A DNA stretch of 64,000 nt from assembly GCA_030268105.1 (NCBI GenBank), contig BSDZ01000078.1, forward strand, positions 5,317,001 through 5,381,000, read 5' to 3'. The position numbers and the translations under genes are program-made. Within the stretch, counting starts at the first letter, position 1. Every line of letters starts with the position of its first letter. This DNA is from Volvox africanus (Eukaryota > Chlorophyta > Chlorophyceae > Chlamydomonadales > Volvocaceae). Positions 12,234 through 23,561 of the stretch are shown in pieces. The notes beneath the pieces are model-generated. The model saw nothing but the letters and a program-made list of their open reading frames with translations. It searched no databases and had not been told where the DNA came from.

Positions 12234-15200
12234 CTATGTTGACCAGCCCTGGAGCTCCTCAGCGAAGTCCAGGAAATGAACCGTGCCCGCCGAATCGCCC
12301 GCCACCACAATGTCAGGCACGGAATTGCCTAGGGTTAGGGCAGACAGTTAAAAGCAGGGAAACGGAAAACATGATGACCAACAATCCCAATCATGAAGAC
12401 ATCATATGTGATATATAGTGGAAAGGGCTGTGGCGAGGGAGTAGTGTTTCCGATCACGAGGCCTCGAGGACAAAAGGCAAAAACATGGATGGACAGCTTC
12501 TCGCTTCATTGAGCGACCAGACTGCTAGTCCGTCAGTATGTGCCGCTACACCGCATTTCGTTGACGCATTTCTACGTATGTCATACCGCCATGCTATTAC
12601 CTACACTAGGGCCAGGAAGGTTAGGATGATGCAGCAGGTTTTGAGGCCACCGCATCTTCACGGCAGGCTTTACCGCGCGCTGTGGACAACCAGATAACAC
12701 GTTTCAGAGACCTCCTGCATTGCTCTATGAATCCGCTTCATCCAACCCTCACACCTGCAAAGCAAGCGGCAGTGATGGCGGCATCTCCCATGAAGAACGC
12801 CTGCTGCCGACAGTCCTCAATGCGCCACAGCCGCAGCGTGCAATCCTGTCCTGCAGTGAGCAGGAAGCGGTTGACAGAGGACCAGGTGAGCACCGCCAGG
12901 GGGCCCTTGTGAGCGTCCAGGGAGGGCAGGCAGCAGCGATTGACAAGATCCCACACAACCTGCAACAGAAGGCGGAGGAAGCGCACAAGGGAGGTGCGTC
13001 CGCGGAAGGCAGGGTGAAGGCAAGGATCGTCAAGAAACAACTCGTAAAAGGCAATTGTAGCTGGGCCACTACAGGAAAGAGCGGCCTGCGCCGGGTCGCG
13101 AACGCCCTCCGTAATAAGGGCAAAATAAAGGCGTAATATTGCTCTTGTTGCCATTTTCCAATGTAGATCGATCGAATACGCAAGCAACATGTAACCTCGG
13201 GTGCTGCTCAACTTGGGCAAAGGCTCATCCAACCACGCTGGTGTTTGGCCCACACACTCACCACGGTATGATCCTCCAGCCCCACTGCCATCCAGCGGTT
13301 GTTGGGGCTGAAGCAGACCATAGTGGGCGGCTGAGGGTGATCCAGGACCGCCACGGGAGTCCCGTTCCCAAGCCGTGTGACGCGGACCGTTTTATCGTAT
13401 GCCGCCGTCGCCAGCAGCTGCTCGTCACCTGAGATGTCGGCAGCCACCAGACCATCCGTGTGGCCATCCACCACGAACCGCGTGGTCGCTAGGGGGACGA
13501 ATGCATGATAAGGACACAAGAGGGCAACGAGCGACTGCATGTTAAATTAGTCCGCGGCGGCCAAGCGGAGATTTGAGAAGCAGGGATTCAAACAAGACCA
13601 TGAATGATGCACAGTGTGCGAAATTCATATTAGTAGGCATACACCTATGGCACGTGGGGGAAATTATTGATTCGGTACTGTTCCGTTCCTTTGGTTCCGT
13701 TCCGGCTTGTGCTTGGTCGAACATTAGATCCACCAAAAACCTCACCTGCTGCTACATCCCACACGCGCGCCGTGTTGTCCTTGCTGATTGTCACAGCAGT
13801 CAAGCCGTCACGCGTTAGGTAGACCGCATTGACACCGCCAGAATGTGTGCGCATCGCGTCACGCTCGCCGCGCCGGATGAGCTGCACCGTACATTTGCCC
13901 GACACCACGTCCCATACGCTCACTGTACTGTCGAAGAGCAGCACGGCTGCGGTACGGCATGCGGCGTCAAAAGCCATATGTTTTACGCGGCTGCCCTGCT
14001 GCGCAGGCATACTTGCACGTAGGGGTTCATGCTGTAATGTTGATACCATCTCTAGCAGGCTCTTGCAGGGCCTCAGGGTGCCTCCATGCGGCGACGGAGT
14101 GGTACATGGGCTGCCGGCAGTCGAGCCCTGCAGCCGCTGTGGCACAACAACCCGCTGGGGAATGCTGCCGGAGGTGATTCGGGGAGCCATGACGGCATTC
14201 GAATTGCCGCCGCTTCCTGGCGGCTTGAGCGCCGCCAGAGCGGCCATGGGATCCTCCTCGCTGCTGCGTTCGGATCTGTCGCCACCCTCAACATTGGTGG
14301 CGCCTCCGGCAGTGATAACAGTACCGCCAGTGCTGAATAATTGACTGCCGGTGCCGCAAGCAGGGGCGATATTAGCGGTGCTGCAAGCCCCACCGCCGGC
14401 CCCGCCCGTGTAGGCTTTGGTGCCGAGACTCTGACCACCGCCACTGCCGCCAGTGGTGAGCGTATGGAGCATTAGCTCACGGCGCTCTAATGAGCGGCGG
14501 ACTCCCACCACAGAAGCGGCGGCCGAGTACGCGGCCCAATTCCAGTGGTTGATCTGCATAGGGAGTTTCCCCAACAGCGGCTGTAGAGTGGCGACGAGGA
14601 AGCAAGGCGCAAGTACGCAAACCGAGCAGCTGATAGAAAGCAGAACTTCCAACACAACTCAGCTTCTTCGTATGCCGCTCCTCGTGAAGCGCTACCTATG
14701 AACCTATCCCCATAAGCCCCTGGGAGGGGTCTTTGCCCGATTATCTTGGGCCCCATTCAATCAATCCCCCCAAACAGCATCACGTCAACATTCCCGCTGG
14801 CATCTTATATTATGTAATATAATATAATATAATATAATATAATATAATATAATATAATATAATATAATATAATATAATATAATATAATATAATATAATAT
14901 AATATAATATAATATAATATAATATAATATAATATAATATAATATAATATAATATAATATAATATAATATAATATAATATAATATAATATAATATAATAT
15001 AATATAATATAATATAATATAATATAATATAATATAATATAATATAATATAATATAATACAATACAATACAATATAATATAATATAATATAATATAATAT
15101 AATATAATATAATATAATATAATATAATATAATATAATATAATACTTATTCTATAGCGCACCTGTCTGTCGCCGCTGCCTGTCAACACGCAATCCCCCTC

Positions 15201-18200
15201 TGCAGAGACCCGCATAAAGCGAATACCCACGCGGTGACCATCTAGTTGCTTGAGGCAGACGCCCTGTCATGAGAGGAAAAGACCAGGGCCGCCGCGATAG
15301 GTAAAGGAAATGTGTGCGGTGTGATAATCCCCAACAAAACACTTCGCTTCCACCATAATACCGTGCAAACCAGAAATATTCACGTGCCCCTTCCCCTGGT
15401 CCCCCATCCACGCACCTCCACGGGGTCCCACAGGAACACCCGCCCATCGTCGCCAGCCGACACAACCAGCTGCCCATCAGGTAGCGATTGCAGCGCGGAC
15501 ACCTTGCCGCCATGCGTCGGTGCCGGTGTCAGCCGCTCCGCCGCGGCCGCCAGGTCCCACACACGCGCAGTGAAGTCCTCGCCGGCTGTGACCGCAAACC
15601 GGCCCCGCTGCGTCAGCGCCACAGCCGACACCTCCCCCGTGTGACCCTCCAGCAGCGCCTCCCGCTTTCCCTTGTCCATGTCCCATATGCCGCAAGTGCC
15701 GTCACCTGGTTGGTTCCCATAAGCCCACGCGGTTCACTGACCGTCACTTATAACGTTCTGAATGGGGATTGGTGTGCAGATATTTGTATAGTTCGGAGCC
15801 CCCTGCACGGCAACTAATGGCAGCGATGCACCGCGATTCGCAAGGCCGCTTACCTGACACAGTAATGGCCTTGCGACCATCTCGGGTGATGGCGGCATCA
15901 GTTACGTGAGCGTTGTGGCCATCCAGGACCTGAGGAAACGTCCAGGGACTTGTCAACGTACGTGACGATTGGAGGCGCGTGCTCGGTACCTCGCCAGCAG
16001 ACTATCATGTATTAGATAGACCATTTCAGTCAGGTCAGCATCTCAACTCCCGCAGGTATATCACTTCCTGCTCCACCGTGTATCAGGCTTCGCCCATCCT
16101 GCTTCGCCCATCCTCACCCCCTCCCTCACCGGCTCCTTCGACCCACCCACCAGTTTCAGCTCGCCCGTCTCGCAGTCCCACACGCGGGCAGTGCGGTCGT
16201 CGCTGGCTGTGATGGCCCAGGAGCCGCCTGGATCTACCGACACGCGATTTAGGCGACCGCTGTGGCCCGTCAACACGAACAGGCAGCGGCCACGGAGCGC
16301 ATCCCAAATGCGTGCAGTTGTATCCTGCGATAGATGTGTGCATCCCGCGCGTGGATACGGGAGATCAGTGAAAATGCTGGAAGAGCCCCAGGCTATGCGA
16401 TCAATGAAGCGGAATGACATCAAAAAATACTCATATCTGAAGTCTGGAGTGCAATCTGGAGGCGCGCTTCATTCCCCGGAGAGCAAGCCACACATCGCTG
16501 TCGGTCCATCCATTATTCCAGGGAAAGAGAGCAACCTGCGATATGCGAAACTGAGGAAACCTTTTGGGAGCGTACCCTTCTCCATAACATCATGTTCATC
16601 CACAACGTTACCACGTCACAAAGCACATACACTAGACATACGTGGAGGGCGTGCTTGCACTGGAAGGAACGGGCCGTATCAGCGGAAGCCTAAGCCGGAA
16701 GTTCCCCTGATAGTTCCGCTGATTCGGCGCGTCCTATGTCTCGTTAGCGAGCGTTCGTTTATTTCCTCTAGGAATCATCGATTGTCTATCCTCATCCAAC
16801 AAATACACATGCACCCCCTTACGTGGGACGTGGTGACGACGCGGTGCGAGGTGCCTACAAAGGCTGCTGAGGTCACCCAGCCGCCGTGACCCTCCAACAC
16901 GTGCAACTGCTCGCCGTCCTCATCCAGGTCCCAAACACGACCGGAGAAGTCGTCCGATACAGTCACCGCCAGCGTGCCGTCAGCACAAACACACACGTCT
17001 AACACACTGCCCACCAAGCCTGTAGGAGGAGCGTAGCGAAGGAGCAAGCATGGGTTCATCGTTTACAATGCAGTTGTCCAACATGGCAGACTTCCGAATG
17101 TGCGTTTCTGGGCACAGCAGATGACGGCGACGTGGAGGAAATAAGCGCGGGATGCTGCGACGCACTCACTGTACAGTGCAACACAGCCAGCAGTTCGGCC
17201 CTTCTATTGATGAGAGTTTTTCTCCGCATGCTATCCCAAACCCCAACCAACCTTCGCGTTGCTGCATAGGTGTGTGGTCAGCAACACAACATTATTATAC
17301 CCTATGGCCCAGAAGCCTCGTTAATTTCGGCCCCTCCCAATCCTGATCGCCGTCCTTCCTCCCTCCTTCCAGCGCGCTCTTCCCCCCGGATCCCCACGCC
17401 ACCTTTCCTCTCTCACTCCCCACCCCTCGCCCTGGGTCCTACGCGGTAATCTTACCTGATGCGCCTCCGTGTCCTTGCAGCACAGCTTCGCACTCCCCGT
17501 TCTGCAGGTTCCACACGCGACCCGTGTGGTCCTCCGAACCCGTTATCACGCGGATGCCCTGCTTATCGATGGCCAGACAGTTGATCCTAAGCGGCAAAAG
17601 TGCCGTGGGAACAGCGGAGTAAGTGATCAGATCATTCGCAATACGCAGGGGGGGGGCAGGGCAGGGCAGGGCATTCCAATCAGGGCATCCAAGCACGCAA
17701 GCTACGCGGCTCGGCATCCCTCTTGTTACGCATCAGGAAACCCAGTTATGCCGAACACCCATCGAAGACTCTTCGGGGCCTCCGTTGCCCCCCGGGCCTC
17801 CAAAAGACACACATGAGCGGTGTGGGTCGGTTGGTGAGGACTCGACCAACATAGCTATTCACCTTCCAGTGTGTCCCTTGAAATTGTGGATGACTTGGCC
17901 AGTGGTCAGGTTCCATACCGCCGCGGTGCCATCGGCTGCGGCCACCACCGCTGCGGAGCTGTCCGGGGTGATCCCCACTGCCGTCAAGGGGGCGCTGCGA
18001 GCAAGATGCATCACGCAGTCGCCGATGTTCATGTCCCACACCTGGCAAGGCCACAACGGTGCCGAGGTCAGGGTTTGGAGCGTGCAAAATGGGACCAGGG
18101 CGCAGATAAATAGATACGGAAAACAGAGCTGGGAGAAACGAGATCGGAGAAGCCGATTCCCTTACTTCTGACCTGCGCCAAGCCGTCCTCTGAAATAGTC

Positions 18201-21200
18201 ACCACTTCGCAGCAGTTGGGGGCGATGGCAACACGGGGAATAGGACCCGCGTGGCCGCGGAGGGTCATCCGCTGCACACCGCCAGCCTGGCGGCGTAGGG
18301 GAGCGAGTGGGAGCGGGAGTGGGGGGCAAAATGTGCATGCGTCTCTGCGTCATCTCAATGATTTTCCCGACAGGAAAGCAGATGAACAAAGCTTTTGCAT
18401 AGTCCGTGCCCATCCATCTGAGGGTGCTAAATCCGTAGCACAGAACCTGCTACCAGAGCCGGAGCTTTGTGGTAGAATACGGCCCGCCTTCAGGATGCCG
18501 CCCCCGTAAACGGACAACTCAAACAGATCCATCAATAATGACTGTTACCTAGGCTTCATCCTTAGCCCTGAAAACATCCATACCACCAGCAACTATGACA
18601 GGCATATTTTGTCCCTCGTTACAAAGGGACGTACGGAGCCTATGGGGTATGGGCATTGAAGGGATACAGTTTTCCCGCCAGATACACGAGCCAGCAGTTA
18701 TAGACGAACCTGCGCCAGGCTCGGAGACCTCGGCATAAGGTGCAGCAGCCGGGAGTTAGCCGCCAGCATGCTTTCTGCCGCACATTTGGAAGTCTGCTCC
18801 GCAAACCAATCCTGTGGGAAAAGGGTTAAAGGAATAGGTCATGAATGCGTATTGCCAACTGGGAAGAGAACGGCAACAACAACAACAACAACAACAATAA
18901 TAATATAATAAAATATACGACCGTACATCAAAAGCATACCGAGCATTATCGAAAGGGATGCGAGGTCAGGAAAGGGTAAAGTACATCGTGGACACCGGAA
19001 GAGACACACTGGAAGTCTCGGTGTGCATGGTGCCTCAAAGGCTACGAAACTTCCTTCGTCTAAGATATCCCTATGCAGCGATATTGGGGAGAAAGCGCTA
19101 CTGTCGTTCCGTTTATTGCACAGGGCTAGGAAAGCCCCGGGTTGCGACCTCCGAGCCTCGACTCCATCTCCTACACGTTTACCTTCAGCCTGCCCCCCGC
19201 GGCCACTGCCATGAGCCTGGCCAGCATCTGCTCGCGCAGCATCCGGGCTGTGGGATGCTCCATAGCCGCCCCCAGGCTCAGCTGAAACGCCTGTAGCAGG
19301 AGCTTCACTCCCAGGGCCTCTTCTTCCGACACGGCCTCTTGGAGAAACCTGTGTGAGATGATGCCAGGCGGAAGGGAGGGACTACGAGTCAAATTTGCAA
19401 AGTGCACAGGAAACGAAGCGGCCAACTCCATCTAAAACTGTATGCCAAAAACATTCACGTAAGCCGAGCAGATATGTTTGGCGGAATAAAAATATCGCGC
19501 AAAAGCGAAAAGAGAGCGGAGACTAGATATGCCAGGCGCAGAAGTCGTACGCCGCCGAGCAACAATAATATAGGAGCTGCATGGAGAGGCAACAGGATAA
19601 CAGGACCGGGATCTCGAGTCTATGCTTGGGTTGCAAGGAAATTGCGACGTGACCATCAGAGCGACGACGAACTCCAGATCGTAACTGACGTCGTGGCGAC
19701 AAGACAAGGAACGCAACCTCCTCCAGTCTCCCGGTGTGCCCTTCACGCCCACCCTCACCTCCTAAAGTCGCGCACGACCGCTCCCACGCCGTATGCGTGC
19801 AGTTTAGCTTCCAGCCAGCCGGGATTCATCAGCAGCCTCCGCAGAGAGTCCAGCTGACCCGAGCCGACAAGATGGTGGGACAAAGCCTAGAGTTCCACGC
19901 GTGACAGAGCAGGCAAGGCGGCATGGTTCAGTGGTGATGAGTCGGGCAACTGGATACATGCGGCTCGGCACGCTGGTTGAGCCAGGATCCAAGGTACCTG
20001 AATCATTGGGCACACATCCTTGGGTGTCGTGTACCCAAGGATTGCGACACTCGGGAAGCAAACCAGTGCCTGCTGCAAAAGTGCATACGGAGATGTGCCA
20101 GTCCTTCTCAACGCCCCTCAGTTTCATTCGGAAGCACCACCTTCAAGCAGTATCCTCGGGAGCGACACATCACCACCTCGGCGTAGACCTCAACAAGTTT
20201 CACCTTGTAGCATTTCATTACCACACTTCCTTTTCCACCTCACTTCATCTCACTGGGTTCATAGAATAGAAAAAGTACATATGCCACTTGGCAAGCCAGC
20301 TATGCGCAGCCGGCATGCAGACCCTGTGCGCCTCTTCGCAGTTTCAAGACGGCCACCAGTGTCCCTGGGTATCTCCTGCCGTGGTCTGCTGCACCTCTTT
20401 CCCGCCCCGCACACCGATTCGCACTCAAACTCACCAAATTACCTTGTCCTCCCACCCCCCCGCACCTGGATGATGTAGCCATCGTCCCTCAATGCGTCCA
20501 GTGCCACCGTGCCCCTTCGGGAGTAGGCCTCAACCAGTTGTTTGTGAACCTTTGTCACCATATCTGGCCATACCGCTGCCGCATGGGCAACATGCTGTGG
20601 GGCAGGCAAGGCCCAGCAGGACCCATCCTCCAGGGAGGCCAGCCGGAGGATGCCTAAAGAAGCAAACGCACGGGCGGTCTGCCGGGGTGAAGGGGGAAGC
20701 CAGGCGGGTGGAAGCGGATGGGAGCGCAGCCGGGGGACTGAATGGGAAGGAGGATTTGATGCAGGTGCCATTAAGGACCGAAGACTTTAATTTGCCACGT
20801 GACCCCGGCCGCGTCCAATCATCTCCGGCGCAAATCAACCAAAGGCCCCTTCCCCCAAGCACGCACACGGGCCTCCGTGACCTCATCCAAAAACCCTGCT
20901 TTCTGTTCTGTCCAGCCAAATGCTCCAGTCTAAAAGCTTTCACAGCATTTACCGTTCCCACCTTCCAAACCTCTTCCCAACCCACCCCCAGAGTTGCCTC
21001 CGAACTTGGGGACCTCCACAGCCGTCCCAAAACCTCCATCGGCACCGGGGTATCGAGAGGCACCGCACCCAGAAGCGGGTAAGCGTTGGCCAGCGCAGCG
21101 GGGGGCTGGAAGCCGGGAAGCGGGTCGTAAGCTGGGAGCATTGCTGCGCAGAAAGGAAAAATGCGGAAAGAAGTGAAGACGAGTCTAGTTCGGTTAAGCT

Positions 21201-22770
21201 CACTCAATCGCTACTGTACGCTTTAGAGATGCAGCAGGCTAGGGCGATACAGCTTTCACAGCTTCCCTTCGTACCGAGGCAGAAGATCGTGCATATTTAG
21301 CGGCCAATGCACAGCGCATGTGAGCCGCGGGTGCTTGGATAGTCCACCGCCGCAGCCTGTCCGGCCAACTAACCGACGCACAAACCCACAAAATCACGCT
21401 TCGTTTAACGAAGCAAACCCATCCAGGACCACTCACCCCGCGGGACCATCGCCGCTTTATCGCCGCCCAATCCCATCACATCCGCTGCTTGAATGCTGCT
21501 CATACGGGCCTGGGCGCTCGACCGCGCCACCTCCAACATCAGAGGCAGTGGTGAATTGCCGCCGCCATCTGCTGGGCCGCCACGGCTTCCCCGCGCAGCC
21601 ATTACCGTCGCCATCTGCGAATGTTGCGGAATGCCCTCTGCGGCAAAGCTGCTGCGGTTGCTGGCGAGCTTGTCAACACTAGAATTTCTTGCAGCTGGAG
21701 TCGACACGGCGGCGATTGTATCACTGGATCTTCTGACGCCATCCAGGGAGCCTCCAGCACTAACTTGGCTAGCGGGTAGGTCGACCGCGACAGCATCGCC
21801 CCCTAACGCTACCGTGCTAGCAGTGGTTGTTGATGGCAAAGGCAACACGCTGCCAGGAAGAATTGCCTTGTCCCCAGCCCCCGCGCCCCTGCAGTTCCAG
21901 GGAAATGGGGTCAGTTGCCCCGGCATCACCGAGCAATGCGAGCTTTCGAGGTCGAGAAGGCTGAACGATGAATCCAGGAGTAATAATCAGTGCAAAGGTA
22001 CGCACTTCAAAGCCACGCACAAGTGGAGGGGAACGCACGGCAGCAGCGACACCCGCAAGGTTTGAAGCCATGGACAGTGTTTGGCTAAGGTCTGCTGCAG
22101 AGACTCAATCCGAGTGGCCAGAGCGAGAGGAGTTTTAGGTGCACGATAGCAAGGAACACAACACAAGGCCATCAACGCTGCGCAAACATTATGATCGAAC
22201 ATCATCTGCGCTAACGGTCCTGAGACATCTTATCCATAAGTCTAATTTTATAACTGAATCGGCGTATTGCCATCAAAGTCCCGGAGCTCGGGAGACACAA
22301 TTACGTCCCGTCGAGGCAGAGAACCCGTCCCCCGATCACCTTTCAGGATCGCGGCAGTCACAGGTTGATACACAGCTCTTACAAGTGTCCACGGCATCTG
22401 CAAAGGTTTAAATGCCAAATAAGTGCTGTTTTCTGGCCTCGAAAGTTTTTCCAAATAGTTACGCACGGGCATGATTCCAGCGTACCCTCTTTCGTCGCTT
22501 TTGCAGTTCCGCCGTTAATATCATGGACAGAGTCACGGACCTGAGTATCATTTAGACCGAAACCATTAAGTCAGGACTTTACGAGCCCAAGCTTAGAGAG
22601 AGAATGCATACCTGCTTTTTGAGGGAAGATGCTGCTGCCCCTTCATCCAAAGGCGCATCTGGCCGACCGGTAGCTGCGACACTAGCATGCTTGCCGCTAG
22701 ACTCTTCCCCTGGTGAGCCGCCTGCTGCCGTTCCTCCTCCTGAGCTTTGAGAAGATTGAGCGCAGCCCAT
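12234..22770 (-). CDS. large WD40-repeat protein with NB-ARC-like helical region and possible lipid-modified N terminus
   Basis: Predicted scaffold or signalling protein of at least about 1,190 residues. Phase-consistent exons run from 21437 downward: ...-21437, 21143-20962, 20678-20466, 19886-19759, 19348-19183, 18811-18710, 18286-18173, 18041-17863, 17586-17456, 17019-16823, 16324-16151, 15929-15854, 15705-15416, 15263-15162, 14580-13746, 13488-13262, 12959-12755 and 12328-12234 (stop TAG). Exon 1 (22770-22613) starts MGCAQSSQ, a myristoylation/palmitoylation-type motif. Exons between 22.6 and 21.5 kb are unresolved. Residues such as VPLDTPVPMEVLGRLW, LRDDGYII and LMNPGWLEAKLHAYG resemble the winged-helix and linker part of NB-ARC/WD40 proteins, but no P-loop was found. 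About 15 WD repeats follow (for example DDFSGRVWDL, EDFTARVWDL, KDNTARVWDV), probably two propellers, interrupted by a Gly/Ser/Thr-rich insert in the 835-base exon. Confidence 0.85.
14808..15144. repeat. AATAT pentanucleotide satellite in a WD40-gene intron
   Basis: About 335 bases of almost perfect AATAT repeats, with one short run of AATAC variants near 15056-15072. It lies in the intron between the exons ending at 15162 and starting at 14580. Long YIILYYI-type open frames here come from the repeat and are not genes. Confidence 0.95.
18874..18906. repeat. CAA/TAA trinucleotide repeat
   Basis: A run of CAA units passes into TAA units, inside the WD40-gene intron between the exons starting at 18811 and ending at 19183. 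Confidence 0.85.
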
Positions 22771-23561
22771 GAATGTGGAAGACGTATCCGCCTTGGACCT
22801 TAGTGCATACGCGGAATCCGTCCTCTCGACAGGGGACCACTGCTGCTTCCTCCGGTTCTTTCGGTTCCTTCTGAATCCATGCAATGCAACAAAAAAAGCT
22901 ATTGCGGAAACTATCGTCAGGCCCAATGTTGTATGCATGATTAAAATGTGTCCTAACCGTGCTTCGTCAAAATACATTCGCAAATGCAAACCGTTTACAT
23001 TCCGCCAATCTAAAAGCTGCTATCCGGCCAGCAATAAATCTTCGTGCAAGTGCAATGCCGCCATGTCATTTGCCAGCGCGGACAAAGTGCCCCCCTGTCT
23101 ACTTCGCATAAGCCATACCGTATTAATCAAATCGCCATTTAAGGTTCCCTCGTTAACTCTGGATGATGGCTTGAACAATATATTTGCTTAAGTTGTCCAC
23201 GTTTGTTTGGATGTCTAAAGTTGTTGGTCCGCAAGAACAAGGGCGCGGCGCACACGAGGATATTCCAAACAGATATTGTTGATTGCCAAAAACAAAAACT
23301 TTCGCCATTATGGGTGTGGTAGGGTTAGCGTGGGGGAGATCAACTGCGCTCGTCCGTGATTCGCATGCCACCCGCAGTTACAACTTAGTTATGTGGCGTT
23401 AAGGAAAGAGCATTCATAACTATATGAGCATGTGACTTCATTAATGCGTCCTAAATGGATCTGAGCGCGTAACAGTAAATTTCATATTCCTACCTTAGAC
23501 TCGAAGCGAGCATAAAATCCCAGGTATTGTTCTTTCTTTCACGGGGTAAAGTCCTAAGGCA
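22771..23561. promoter_or_regulatory. shared upstream region of the divergent WD40 and USE1 genes
   Basis: The two start codons face away from each other across about 790 bases. The first 207 bases also form an in-frame upstream extension of the WD40 gene (ATG at 22977) that would encode a hydrophobic helix followed by a basic cluster. The rest shows no gene. Promoter function is inferred from the arrangement only; no core motif was identified. Confidence 0.4.

Noticed and set aside
13829..14344. 171-codon plus-strand frame
   Set aside because: Antisense shadow of the 835-base WD40 exon.
14785..15230. Minus-strand frames of 85 to 141 codons made of YIILYYI units
   Set aside because: They are translations of the AATAT array within an intron.
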